Shown piece after piece: positions 34,188 through 43,304 of a stretch of 64,000 nt of DNA. Position 1 is the first letter of the stretch, and each line of letters starts with the position of its first letter. The stretch is taken from NCBI GenBank assembly GCA_900318815.1, contig ONMA01000030.1, forward strand, positions 1 through 64,000. The letters are read 5' to 3'. The notes beneath the pieces were generated by a model, which was not told where the DNA came from, searched no databases, and worked only from the letters and a program-made list of their open reading frames with translations. The stretch is from an uncultured Prevotellaceae bacterium (lineage in GTDB: Bacteria > Bacteroidota > Bacteroidia > Bacteroidales > Bacteroidaceae). A program made the translations under genes and the position numbers.

Positions 34188-36551
34188 TTATAGGTTATTC
34201 AAATCAAGTCGTCTCCATCCATCCGTACTGTCGATGTTATCTACAAGTCCATCAGGGAAGTACCAATTCTCTCCTTCTTGTATCAATACGCCTCCATACA
34301 TCTTGATTCCCTTTTCACGATAGGTCTCAACAAATTCATATAAAGCGTTGTTCTTTTCTTTACCATTCTCATCACTTCCATGAGTCTTGGTGTCGAGTAA
34401 CAGAATGGTGCCGTCTTTTAATCGGATAATAAAGTCCACATAGAAACAACGATTTTTACCATCCTGCGTTTTATATGGAACGGCAAAGTGCTGCTTGCCT
34501 TCATCTCCGTTCTTGTACCACCAGTCAACAATTTCTTGTTGCTCATCTATCCATCGGGCAAACTTGTACTCTGGTATCGAAACATTCTTCTGTTCGAAAT
34601 ATGGCATCAGGGCATGATTGTAAATTTCGCCCTCTCGACTGACATTCTTCTCTGCATTATAAATACGAGTCTCAGGAACTTCCCAAATAAACTCCTTGTA
34701 GGGTGCATCTCCACCTGTCTCGTCTTCCTGTTTCCCTAACAAAGCTGCATATCTGGCGATCGCTTTCCTTATCAAGTCTTCAAAGTGAGGACGATTACGA
34801 TGATAAAGCACCACCTTGGGGACATCCATAGAGAAGATCTGTAGATAGTCTTCTAAGGCCTTTTCTATCGCACCTTTCAATACTGGTGTACTATCATGCT
34901 TTCCAAACGACCCCACATTCTTCCTGCAGAACAATGTAAACAGCGTATCCAACTCTGATGCATTCAAGGCTATGCGAGCCTTATCCGTTATCTCCACCAA
35001 TCCGCTTTCGCCAGTCATTGGGGTATCTTTAGGAATGGCAACAAAGATACGTGACACATCTGTCTGGATACCATGTTTCTTGGCGTTGTGACGATTCTGA
35101 ACAAGTTTAGCTTCCATTTCTGCTTCGTTGGAAGTATTATCTTCTGTCTCGCCATCACTCTCAAAGAAATCCTCCTCATTAAACAGCATCATGGGATTCT
35201 GCTCCCATTCCATTTCCATCATTTTCAAGAACATAGCACGGAAATCTGCGCCTAAACGGTTACGTCGTACACCGTTCTTATCCTGATAGACGCTTCGAAG
35301 AGTAATACCGTTGAAGTCCTTGCGCCGATTGGCAAAAATGGTACTCAGATAGTTCATATCGTCGCCAACTATCTGAATGATATCTTCTGAAAGGTTCGTA
35401 TAGACATAGCCATAATTCAGCCTGTCATCACGATAGAATCGCTGCTCTGGCATACGAAGAATACGTCCTACCGTCTGAGTGGTAAAAGTCATACTCTTCA
35501 ACTCGCGGAATATCAGCAGTACTGAGGCTCTTGGGCAGTCCCATCCCAAGGCGATAGCCTGTTTGAACAGCAATACCTCAGTCATGTCATCTGCCTTAGT
35601 AATGGTGTCAAGGTTAGGTGACTTATCCTTCGACAGCCACACAGCCAGCTTGCCGTTATCGACCGAGATATTGCACATTTCTTGTAGATATGCCTTCATC
35701 TCTTCAGCGATAGTCTTATCATCGTTTGACATAGTATCGCTGGTGTCATTAGGCAACTGAATTAGCAGTAGCGGGTTTATTCCATATTCTGCGTATGCTT
35801 TGGCTAACTCCTCACGTTTCTTCAGAGCCTTTACCAAGAGTTGCTGGTTAACGGTTAACGAGGTCTGCTCATTGCTGGAACGCACATTGGGATTTAGTTC
35901 TACTCCTTTCTTAATCATCTCTTCTGCCACCACTTCACTACGACGCACCTCGACAGCTTGGAAACTCATCGTGACAGGAGTCGCAGATATTCTCAGTTCT
36001 ATCTTGGGATTGATGCTCTTGAGCACTTTCTCACTCTTCATAGCATTGCGCCCTCCAAACATGTGCTCCTCGTCAATAACTACCACGATGGGGACATTGC
36101 TTTGAATCCTGGTGCGACGCAATAGTTCAAACAGCGTGCGATTCAGCTCGTTGTCGCGAATCATCACCGCATTGTCCTTGTTGATGCTCTCCCAATTCAG
36201 GAAAAGTACATCACCTTGCTGCAATCCTTCCAGATGGTCACACTCATCAAACATGACAGGCCGTAACGAGCGTGTCTCGCTAAAGAAGTTCCTCATGGAG
36301 CGATAGCTCTGCTGATGAAGTTTGTTGGGAGCTATCCATACCCAAGCAACGCGAGTGTAGATACAGTCACCGTTCTCTGGCAGTTCCTGAGTCAATTCGT
36401 CAAGCAAAGCCGATGTCATCACAGTCTTACCACTACCAGTAGGAGCTTTGAACACCAACTTCTGGCGCTCATCCGGCAGATTGAGCATATCAATCATTTT
36501 CCGTTTCAGCTCTCTCACAGCCTTACGCTGATAGTCTTTCAGTTGTATCAT
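34188..36551 (-). CDS. Type III Res-like DEAD/DEAH helicase-nuclease
   Basis: 787 residues. SF2 helicase motifs: I FKAPTGSGKTVMT near residue 37, II VVVIDEEHMFGG, III-like RISATPV, VI TFTTQTVGRILRMP. The C-terminal part carries a nuclease-like core, YVDFIIRLKDG followed by LLDTKTHG (Asp ... DTK), as in Res subunits of type III restriction enzymes. It would translocate and cut unmodified DNA together with the Mod-like protein 36765-38546. It starts the four-gene operon Res-small-DndD-HerA. A 38-codon gene reads divergently from its upstream region. Confidence 0.85.
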   Translation of the reverse strand: MIQLKDYQRKAVRELKRKMIDMLNLPDERQKLVFKAPTGSGKTVMTSALLDELTQELPENGDCIYTRVAWVWIAPNKLHQQSYRSMRNFFSETRSLRPVMFDECDHLEGLQQGDVLFLNWESINKDNAVMIRDNELNRTLFELLRRTRIQSNVPIVVVIDEEHMFGGRNAMKSEKVLKSINPKIELRISATPVTMSFQAVEVRRSEVVAEEMIKKGVELNPNVRSSNEQTSLTVNQQLLVKALKKREELAKAYAEYGINPLLLIQLPNDTSDTMSNDDKTIAEEMKAYLQEMCNISVDNGKLAVWLSKDKSPNLDTITKADDMTEVLLFKQAIALGWDCPRASVLLIFRELKSMTFTTQTVGRILRMPEQRFYRDDRLNYGYVYTNLSEDIIQIVGDDMNYLSTIFANRRKDFNGITLRSVYQDKNGVRRNRLGADFRAMFLKMMEMEWEQNPMMLFNEEDFFESDGETEDNTSNEAEMEAKLVQNRHNAKKHGIQTDVSRIFVAIPKDTPMTGESGLVEITDKARIALNASELDTLFTLFCRKNVGSFGKHDSTPVLKGAIEKALEDYLQIFSMDVPKVVLYHRNRPHFEDLIRKAIARYAALLGKQEDETGGDAPYKEFIWEVPETRIYNAEKNVSREGEIYNHALMPYFEQKNVSIPEYKFARWIDEQQEIVDWWYKNGDEGKQHFAVPYKTQDGKNRCFYVDFIIRLKDGTILLLDTKTHGSDENGKEKNNALYEFVETYREKGIKMYGGVLIQEGENWYFPDGLVDNIDSTDGWRRLDLNNL

Positions 36552-36566
36552 TTTATCGTCGTTTTC

Positions 36567-36597
36567 TTTGTCGTTTCAGAAATTATGTTTAAATTTG
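36567..36597 (+). promoter_or_regulatory. Promoter of the 38-codon gene
   Basis: TTTG (36567-36570), 19 nt, TAAATTTG (36590-36597), near-consensus. It reads away from the Res-like gene, whose own promoter must overlap the same 75 nt. Confidence 0.75.
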
Positions 36598-36626
36598 CAC
36601 CCAAAATCAATAAATGATATATTATT

Positions 36627-36743
36627 ATGGAGACAAAAGCATCTTTTTTTAATCGTCCTACCCACGAAGAAGTCAGAGAAATGTTCTTTCGTGCAAAAGC
36701 TCGCCAACAGCAGTTGGAGGAGGAAGGTCGAAGGAAACCCTAA
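36627..36743 (+). CDS. 38-residue small protein within the restriction island
   Basis: ATG 36627 to TAA 36741-36743. The product starts METKASFFNRPTHEEVREMF and ends QQQLEEEGRRKP: a charged, helix-forming peptide without signal or membrane segment. It is preceded by a near-consensus promoter (36567-36597) and a 20-nt leader. It diverges from the Res-like gene and converges on the Mod-like gene (21 nt between stops). Too short for most gene callers. It may be a regulator, an antitoxin-like peptide or a subunit; I do not recognise it. Confidence 0.6.
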   Translation: METKASFFNRPTHEEVREMFFRAKARQQQLEEEGRRKP

Positions 36744-36764
36744 TCTGCACATGTTATTTTTATT

Positions 36765-38546
36765 CTATAGTTCCATCCCCTCCGTCCACTCGGCGGGGAT
36801 TTCTGTTTCTGTAAACTCCGGCTGCTCTATTGGCTGCTCCTTTCGGCGGGGCAGCACCCGCTGGTAGGCATGAAGAATGGCGGCGGGCAGGGCACACAGC
36901 TCCACACGATTGATGACTTCGCGGAAGTCATCATCGTATGCGTAATTGCCGTCGCTGAACACATAGACTTTTACCTTCTGGCTTTTGGGGTGCTGCTTCA
37001 GTTCTTCTACAACATACTTGATGACGGCTGGCTCATAAATGATAATCATTTCTTTCTCACCATCAGCAAAGCGACGTGCATAATCCTTGCGCAACGTCTT
37101 TCCATTGCAAGTCACATTTGCTTCCTCGTAGAGGTTCTCCTTGATGCAAAGTAGGTCTGTAGCAGCCTTTACTAAGTCACGTTTGTTTTTGCTACTTGGC
37201 TCACGAGAAATGAAGTCAGCCCTGTAATAGCGCAAGTTATTTCCTGTCAATCCTGCAACTTGATCGCCTTTAGAATTGGTATATCCCTGTATCACTCGCT
37301 TATTACGTTCGTAAGTAACATCCTCACAAATTCCATTCTCATTGTTAGTCACAAGGATGCATTGGCGGTGACTACCTTTTTCTTCTGCATTGAGCTGCAT
37401 AGTTGCATGCATTGTTGTACCAGACCCCGCAAAGAAATCAAGAATAGTGGAGTTTGAATCGCTAGCGATTTTAAGGATAAAGGCAATCAAGGTGGACGGC
37501 TTTGGATATGAAAAAATAGATTGTTGTACAATATTTGATAATTCTGTTTTTGCAGTTCTTGTGCTACCGACCTCTCCAAATGGCCATACGGTACTAACAG
37601 GGGTTGGTGTCAAATTATCAGCGTAAATGCGGAAATTGGCTGACCATCCCTTCTTTCCTTTTATCCATTCAATTCGTTCTATTTCTGCCTCATATTTCGC
37701 CTGACTCCATCTCCAACATCCATTATCCCCATTAGATTCTTTAGGATACACAATAGTGCCATCGGGTGCTTGAATCCCATAATATAAACTATCACTTTTA
37801 TGACCACCCATCAGCCTTAGTGGCTTCAGGTAATATCTTCTTCCGTTCTCGTCAACTTTATTGTAATGTTCAGGAATTTCATTTGGAGATAACCGTTTCA
37901 AAACAAACTCGTCATTAGAATATACTAGGATGTAATCATGCCTAACAGTAAAGCCTTTCACATCCATTCTTGGACTATCTGTTTTTTCCCATATAACATT
38001 CCCCAAGAACTTATCGCCGCCAAAGATTTCATCACACATCAACTTTAATTGCGCTTGCTCATTGTCATCAATAGAGATGAAGATAACACCCTTTTCAGAA
38101 AGTAACGACTTGGCTATCTTCAAGCGCTTCTCCATGAACGACAACCATTTGGAATGTCGATATGAATCCTCACTGTCCACATACGAGTCGTTATAGACGA
38201 AGTCCTTATTGCCTGTGTTGTAAGGAGGATCAAGATACATCACATCAATCTTTCCTGCATGGGTATAAGTCAAGGCAACAAGTGCATGAAGATTCTCAGC
38301 CTCTATGATGATATGGTTGGGAGCATCAGCATCGTCAGACAGTATTCTGCGTTCAGGAACCTCACGAAATACTGGCAACTGTTCGCGAAGCTGTTCTTCA
38401 ACAGCTTCTTCATGGTTCTCCCAAACGAGACCATATACTTTCTTCTCGTTTAGCAGTTCCAGCAAGGCCGACTTCTCTTCATTCGTCAAGCCCTCCAATT
38501 GTCTTACCTTGCTGATAAGCTCATCTTTATTGATATGCCTACTCAT
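36765..38546 (-). CDS. Type III Mod-like N6-adenine DNA methyltransferase
   Basis: 593 residues from ATG 38546 (MSRHINKDELISKV); an in-frame extension to 38579 is possible. Catalytic motif IV DPPYNTGNKDF near residue 123 comes before the AdoMet motif I LDFFAGSGTT near residue 370: the beta-class order of type III Mod enzymes. The middle part (GCWRWSQAKYE) is the presumed target-recognition region. It would methylate one strand of an asymmetric site and pair with the Res-like gene, from which it is separated by about 210 nt holding the small divergent gene. Function as methyltransferase is firm; the site is unknown. Confidence 0.88.
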   Translation of the reverse strand: MSRHINKDELISKVRQLEGLTNEEKSALLELLNEKKVYGLVWENHEEAVEEQLREQLPVFREVPERRILSDDADAPNHIIIEAENLHALVALTYTHAGKIDVMYLDPPYNTGNKDFVYNDSYVDSEDSYRHSKWLSFMEKRLKIAKSLLSEKGVIFISIDDNEQAQLKLMCDEIFGGDKFLGNVIWEKTDSPRMDVKGFTVRHDYILVYSNDEFVLKRLSPNEIPEHYNKVDENGRRYYLKPLRLMGGHKSDSLYYGIQAPDGTIVYPKESNGDNGCWRWSQAKYEAEIERIEWIKGKKGWSANFRIYADNLTPTPVSTVWPFGEVGSTRTAKTELSNIVQQSIFSYPKPSTLIAFILKIASDSNSTILDFFAGSGTTMHATMQLNAEEKGSHRQCILVTNNENGICEDVTYERNKRVIQGYTNSKGDQVAGLTGNNLRYYRADFISREPSSKNKRDLVKAATDLLCIKENLYEEANVTCNGKTLRKDYARRFADGEKEMIIIYEPAVIKYVVEELKQHPKSQKVKVYVFSDGNYAYDDDFREVINRVELCALPAAILHAYQRVLPRRKEQPIEQPEFTETEIPAEWTEGMEL

Positions 38547-38613
38547 AGCCGTACCCTCCCAGACGTTAGGGTACAACATCTATAAGCAGCCACAAAATCT
38601 ATCTTTTTCATTC

Positions 38614-38834
38614 GGGGTAGAACTATTTTGTTTTAGATTCGTGTCTTATGTCTCTTTGTGGGCATAAAGAAAGCGTACACTTCTTTCCTCATAGCCTCGA
38701 CACGAGCGCGGTTCTACCCCTAGAATTGACGCGCCACCATTAGAAACCATAAAGAGAACGTGTACGCCTATCAAGGCGTATCGTCCTTCTTCAAAAGTTC
38801 TAATGATTTGTAATCGTTATGGGGTAGAACTATT
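38614..38834. repeat. GGGGTAGAAC repeat set upstream of the Mod-like gene
   Basis: GGGGTAGAACTATT occurs directly at 38614-38627 and 38821-38834, and GTTCTACCCC inverted at 38710-38719. CATAAAGA-plus-CGTGTAC-like motifs occur twice between them, and a CGCCT...AGGCG stem at about 38766-38780. No gene is visible. The arrangement resembles a small non-coding element (MITE-like) or structured transcript; no recombinase is adjacent. Confidence 0.6.
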
Positions 38835-38839
38835 ACACG

Positions 38840-39030
38840 TGTCGAACCTTTTCAGAATGAGATACTGCTATCTTCTTCTGTCCCACGATGTCCTGCACTA
38901 CAGCACTCACTCCCATCGGAGCTTAGTTTTCAACCTTCAGCGGTATCCTCCGCCATCAGGCTTCTACTGCCATGCACTTGTTCAGATGACATACGCCATC
39001 CTCACAATATTGCCTGCAAAATTACAAATT
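38840..39030 (-). other. Non-coding segment with possible structured-RNA character
   Basis: Read on the minus strand this part has balanced GC and several short complementary stretches (GGCGGAGGATACCGCT, CTCCGATGGGAG, GTGCTGTAGTGCAGGACATCGTG) and no convincing reading frame. It could be a decayed intron or mobile-element end or an unannotated RNA. Otherwise the 950-nt gap 38547-39498 contains only repeats and AT-rich sequence. Confidence 0.25.
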
Positions 39031-39277
39031 ATATTTGTAAATAGACGCTCTATTATTAAAATGTTGCTGTTTTTTATGGATGATTAAGACAAAATGCTCA
39101 GATAGAGGCTCAAAATGAGCAGGGCTCATTAAAGAAAATGTATTTTTTTCAAACTTTTTCTGATTCCGCTAATTCTATTGGATGGAATTTCCTCTACATA
39201 CATGACAAAAACTGCTCCGTTGTGTACTGAATAGATAAAGGATTGGTTTTCGGAGTGGAAGGGATATCATCTCATAA

Positions 39278-39364
39278 AGCAAAACAAGTTGTTTTGCTAT
39301 CGCAAATATGGCTTTTGCTAAGGCAAAAGATGGCATTTTGGAAAGCAAAACAAGTTGTTTTGCT
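39278..39364. repeat. Two copies of a near-palindromic GCAAAACAAGTTGTTTTGC element
   Basis: Identical 21-nt near-palindromes at 39278-39298 and 39344-39364, 45 nt apart, with related GGCAAAAGATGGC- and TTTTGCTA-type fragments between. They lie downstream of the lpxB stop (both genes around the gap read leftwards) and may be dispersed extragenic repeats. Confidence 0.8.
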
Positions 39365-39498
39365 GTGAGTGACAGTAGTGACAGGTAAAAAAGAAGTGTC
39401 ACTTCAAATAACCATCTGACAATAAACACGTTAGCACCAAAAGTGACAGATATAAAAAAAATGGTCAAAAAGAAAATACCACCTTGCAATAATAAAAA

Positions 39499-40635
39499 TT
39501 ACCCAGCCAATAAGCGGTGGATGATACGGGCGGCATTGTCGGGTGCCTTCTCCTTGCCTAAGCGATGCCACACTTCCTGGTAGCCCGACAGCTGCTGCTG
39601 GCGCACGGAGCCGCCAAGCAACGAGGAAAGTTCCTGGCTGAGACGCTGGACGCTGAAGGTGTCGGCCACCAGTTCGGGCACCACCTCAGCATCGGCAATG
39701 AGGTTGACCAGCGAGACGAACTTCACCTTGAGCAGCTTGCGCCGCAGGAAACCGTATAGCCAGGGCATGGGCGTGGCATAGCAAACCACTTGCGGCACGC
39801 CGAAGAGTGCCGTCTCGAGCGTGGCCGTGCCACTGGTGACGAGCGCGACATGGGCATGGGAAAGCAGGGCAAACGTATCGTTCTTCACCATCCGCACAGG
39901 CGTACCCTCAATGAAACGCGCATAATAGTCGTCGTCGATGCTGATGGCACCTGCCAAAACATACTGATAGTCGGGAAACTGAGAAGCCGCCTGAATCATG
40001 GCGGGCAGGTTGCCGCTGATTTCCTGCCGACGGCTACCCGCCAGCAGGGCAATGATTTTCTTATCGGAAGGAAGGTGGTTTCGCTGGCAGAACTGTCCGA
40101 AAGTTTCAGTATACTGCTGCTTGAACTCCGTCACCTCGTCGGCGGTGGGATTGCCCACATAGTGAATGGGATAATGATGTTTCTTCTCGAAGAAATCGAC
40201 TTCGAAGGGAAGGATGGAGAATAGTTGACTGACATCACGACGGATGTTCTTGATGCGGTGTTCCTTCCACGCCCAAATCTTCGGCGAAATGTAATAATAT
40301 ACAGGGATATTAGTATTGGCTTTCAGATACTTGGCTATGTCGAGGTTAAAGCCGGGATAGTCCACGAGAATCACTACGTCGGGCTTCCACTCCACGATGT
40401 CTCGCTTGCACAGCTTCATGTTGCGAAGGATGGTGGGCAGGTGGAGCAACACAGGCACGAACCCCATATAGGCCAGTTCGCGATAATGCTTCACGAGGTG
40501 GCCGCCCACGGCCTGCATCTGGTCGCCGCCGAAGAAGCGGAAGTCGGCGTTCATGTCAATTTCTTTCAGCGACTTCATCAGTCGCGAGGCGTGCAGGTCG
40601 CCACTGGCTTCGCCTGCTATCAGGTAGTATTTCAT
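39499..40635 (-). CDS. lpxB: Lipid-A-disaccharide synthase
   Basis: 378 residues. Condenses UDP-2,3-diacylglucosamine with lipid X to form the lipid A disaccharide at the inner membrane face. N-terminal YYLIAGEASGDLHASRLM, then FFGGDQMQAVGG, ILVDYPGFNLDIAKYLK, YYYISPKIWAWKEHRI and GSRRQEISGNLPAM are hallmark LpxB segments. I chose ATG 40635; a TTG at 40641 is upstream. Its ATGA overlaps the surE stop by 4 nt, so the two are translationally coupled, a common Bacteroidales arrangement. Confidence 0.95.
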   Translation of the reverse strand: MKYYLIAGEASGDLHASRLMKSLKEIDMNADFRFFGGDQMQAVGGHLVKHYRELAYMGFVPVLLHLPTILRNMKLCKRDIVEWKPDVVILVDYPGFNLDIAKYLKANTNIPVYYYISPKIWAWKEHRIKNIRRDVSQLFSILPFEVDFFEKKHHYPIHYVGNPTADEVTEFKQQYTETFGQFCQRNHLPSDKKIIALLAGSRRQEISGNLPAMIQAASQFPDYQYVLAGAISIDDDYYARFIEGTPVRMVKNDTFALLSHAHVALVTSGTATLETALFGVPQVVCYATPMPWLYGFLRRKLLKVKFVSLVNLIADAEVVPELVADTFSVQRLSQELSSLLGGSVRQQQLSGYQEVWHRLGKEKAPDNAARIIHRLLAG

Positions 40636-41420
40636 TGGCAAGCCCTCCCTATAGCTCCCTGCAGGGGAGCCAGACTTTCGAATGCCTCGTAGGCGGTGAC
40701 GTCAATGCGAGTAGGCGTAATGGCCACATAGCCGTGGGTGAGTGCCCAGTTGTCGGTGTCCTGCTGTTCAGGTTCGTCGTTGCGATAATGGCCTATCATC
40801 CAGTAATAGTCGTAGCCACGCGGATGGTGGCACGTCGACGTTTCGTTGTACCAGGTGCCAAAGGCCATGCGGCACAGCCTTACTCCCTTGAAGACCGGCA
40901 ATAGCGGGAAGTTGACATTCAGGCAGACCCCCTTTGGCAGGCCCTCGCTGAGTACCCATCGGGTGATGTCCCTGATGTAAGGGCGAAGAGGCTCAAAGTC
41001 GGCATCGTCGCGGTGGTCGCACAGCGAGAAAGCCATCGAGGGGATGTACTTCATACAGCCTTCCAGGGTGACGCCCATCGTTCCGCTGTAGTGCGTGTTC
41101 ACCGACGCATTGTCGCCGTGGTTGATGCCTCCGATGACCATATCGGGCCTGCGCGTAAGAATATTTTCGAGAGCCAGCTTCACGCAGTCGACGGGCGTGC
41201 CGTTGCACGACCACACCTCGACGCCCTGCCGCCGTTGCCTGAGCGTAAGCCTGAGCGGCGTAGTGGCCGAGAAGGCACACGAGAAGCCCGAACGCGGGCC
41301 GTCGGGAGCGCAAACAAGGATGTCGGCCATGTCGCTCAGCATGTCTACAAGCTGGTTAATACCCTTGGCCTGGAAGCCATCGTCGTTGGAAATAAGTATC
41401 AGCGGTCTGTTTCCTGTCAT
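40632..41420 (-). CDS. surE: 5'/3'-nucleotidase SurE
   Basis: 262 residues from ATG 41420. LILISNDDGFQAKGI supplies the metal-binding Asp pair; VCAPDGPRSGFSCAFS, SCNGTPVDCVKLAL and GGINHGDNASVNTHYSGTMGVTLEG are the SurE phosphatase signatures. It hydrolyses nucleoside monophosphates in the cytoplasm. An in-frame extension to 41486 covers the promoter region and is rejected. First gene of the surE-lpxB operon, divergent from parA. Confidence 0.93.
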   Translation of the reverse strand: MTGNRPLILISNDDGFQAKGINQLVDMLSDMADILVCAPDGPRSGFSCAFSATTPLRLTLRQRRQGVEVWSCNGTPVDCVKLALENILTRRPDMVIGGINHGDNASVNTHYSGTMGVTLEGCMKYIPSMAFSLCDHRDDADFEPLRPYIRDITRWVLSEGLPKGVCLNVNFPLLPVFKGVRLCRMAFGTWYNETSTCHHPRGYDYYWMIGHYRNDEPEQQDTDNWALTHGYVAITPTRIDVTAYEAFESLAPLQGAIGRACQ

Positions 41421-41483
41421 CGGTTTTAGGATTTTGATGCGCGAAATTATGAAAATATTCCGACATTCGTCAAGAATAGAGTG

Positions 41484-41541
41484 CAAAAATACTTAAAATA
41501 TTCATAACTCTGCATTTTCTCGATAGATTTTTGTAACTTTG
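41484..41541. promoter_or_regulatory. Divergent surE / parA promoters
   Basis: A minus-strand TATTTTTG (41491-41484) can drive surE and a plus-strand TAACTTTG (41534-41541) can drive parA. Neither has a strong -33 TTTG. Confidence 0.5.
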
Positions 41542-41591
41542 CATCCTCTTATATAATACATTAGTATATAATTAAGGAAAGAAGATTGAGA

Positions 41592-42368
41592 ATGGGAAAG
41601 ATTATTGCATTAGCCAACCAAAAGGGTGGCGTAGGCAAGACCACGACGACCATTAACCTGGCCGCTTCGCTGGCAACGCTGGAAAAAACAGTACTGGTGG
41701 TAGATGCCGACCCACAGGCCAACGCCTCAAGCGGCCTGGGCGTAGACATCAAGGAAGTGGACTGCTCTCTCTATGAGTGCATCATCGACAAGGCCGAAGT
41801 GCGCGACGCCATCTACACCACCGACATTGACGGACTCGACATCATTCCGAGCCACATCGACCTGGTGGGCGCGGAGATTGAAATGCTGAACTTGGACAAC
41901 CGCGAGAAGGTCATCAAGCAACTGCTGGACCCCATCCGTGCCGAATACGACTACATACTCATTGACTGCTCGCCCTCGCTGGGCCTCATCACCGTGAACT
42001 CGCTCACGGCAGCCGACTCGGTCATCATCCCCGTGCAATGCGAATACTTTGCACTGGAAGGAATCTCGAAACTGCTGAACACCATCAAGATTATCAAGTC
42101 GAAGCTGAACCCACGGCTGGAGATTGAGGGTTTCCTGCTGACGATGTACGACTCTCGCCTGCGCCTGGCCAACCAGATCTACGACGAGGTGAAGCGCCAC
42201 TTCCAGGAGCTGGTGTTCAAGACGGTGATCCAGCGCAACGTGAAGCTGTCGGAGAGTCCCTCACACGGCCTGCCCGTCATCCTCTACGATGCCGACTCGA
42301 CCGGCTCGAAGAACCACCTCGCGCTGGCCAAGGAGATTATCAACAAGAACACAAGCCCTCAAAGTTAG
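41592..42368 (+). CDS. parA: Chromosome-partitioning ATPase ParA/Soj
   Basis: 258 residues. Deviant Walker A ANQKGGVGKTTTTINLA at the N-terminus, VDADPQANASSGLG and DYILIDCSPSLGLITVNSL are the ParA/MinD signatures. ATP-dependent dimers bind DNA non-specifically and move ParB-parS complexes during chromosome segregation. ATG 41592 preferred over TTG 41586. parB follows after 6 nt. Chromosomal type, given its housekeeping neighbours. Confidence 0.95.
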   Translation: MGKIIALANQKGGVGKTTTTINLAASLATLEKTVLVVDADPQANASSGLGVDIKEVDCSLYECIIDKAEVRDAIYTTDIDGLDIIPSHIDLVGAEIEMLNLDNREKVIKQLLDPIRAEYDYILIDCSPSLGLITVNSLTAADSVIIPVQCEYFALEGISKLLNTIKIIKSKLNPRLEIEGFLLTMYDSRLRLANQIYDEVKRHFQELVFKTVIQRNVKLSESPSHGLPVILYDADSTGSKNHLALAKEIINKNTSPQS

Positions 42369-42374
42369 GATGCT

Positions 42375-43304
42375 ATGGCAGTACACAAGAAATTCGCAAA
42401 AGGCGGCTCGGCCCTGGGCCGGGGACTCGACGACATAGGCAACGGGCGCGGGCTCGATGCGCTCATCGACACCAGTGAGGTGAAGACGCAAGGCTCGTCG
42501 AACCTGAACGAGATACCTATCGACCAGATTGAGCCTAATCCCGACCAGCCGCGCCGGGAGTTCGACCCCGTGGCCATGGAGGAACTGGCTGCAAGCATCC
42601 AGACCATGGGCATCATCGCGCCCATCACCCTGCGGCAGGTGGCTCCCGAGCACTATCAGATCATTGCGGGCGAGCGCCGCTGGCGTGCCTCGCAGATGGC
42701 CGGACTGACGAGCATACCCGCCTACATACGCACCGTTGAGGACGAGAACGTGATGGAGCTGGCGCTGGTGGAGAACATCCAGCGCGAGGACCTGAACGCC
42801 ATCGAGATTGCACTGGCCTACGAGCACCTGGCCGAGACCACAGGCATGACGCAGGAGAAAATCTCCGAGCGTGTGGGCAAGAGCCGCACCGCCGTCACCA
42901 ACTACATGCGCCTGCTGAAGCTGCCCGCACAGATACAGATGTCGCTGAAGAACCACGAGATCGACATGGGCCATGCCCGTGCGCTCCTCTCACTCGACTC
43001 GCCCTCGATGCAGCTGAAACTGTTTCGCGAGGTGCAGAAGAACCAGTATTCCGTGCGCAAGGTGGAGGAGATGGTGCAGATTCTGAAGAACGGCGACGAC
43101 GTGCAGACAGCCAAGAAGAAGATCACCGCCACGACCCAGCTCCCCGAGGAGTTCAACGTGCTGAAGAAGCGGCTCTCCGACCTCTTCAAGACCAAGGTCA
43201 CCATGACCTGCTCGCCCAAGGGCAAGGGCAAGATTACCATCCCCTTTGCCAACGAGGAAGAACTGGAAAGTATTATGAATGCCATTGACGGACTGAGAAA
43301 TTGA
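42375..43304 (+). CDS. parB: Chromosome-partitioning protein ParB/Spo0J
   Basis: 309 residues. IDQIEPNPDQPRREFD, YQIIAGERRWRASQMAG (CTP-binding box), LVENIQREDLNAIEIA and the HTH region EKISERVGKSRTAVTNYMRLLKLP are standard ParB. It clamps DNA at parS sites and works with ParA. The C-terminal dimerisation part (TMTCSPKGKGKITIPFANEEELESI) is typical of Bacteroidota. Overlaps the next gene by 4 nt. I did not find parS sites by eye in the window. Confidence 0.95.
   Translation: MAVHKKFAKGGSALGRGLDDIGNGRGLDALIDTSEVKTQGSSNLNEIPIDQIEPNPDQPRREFDPVAMEELAASIQTMGIIAPITLRQVAPEHYQIIAGERRWRASQMAGLTSIPAYIRTVEDENVMELALVENIQREDLNAIEIALAYEHLAETTGMTQEKISERVGKSRTAVTNYMRLLKLPAQIQMSLKNHEIDMGHARALLSLDSPSMQLKLFREVQKNQYSVRKVEEMVQILKNGDDVQTAKKKITATTQLPEEFNVLKKRLSDLFKTKVTMTCSPKGKGKITIPFANEEELESIMNAIDGLRN

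Noticed and set aside
38803..39087. Plus-strand 94-codon frame in the gap upstream of the Mod-like gene
   Set aside because: Translation has no domain character and the segment looks structured and non-coding.
39175..39489. Minus-strand 104-codon frame after lpxB
   Set aside because: It is made of the two near-palindromic repeats (AKQLVLL repeated) and AT-rich sequence, with no promoter or family match.
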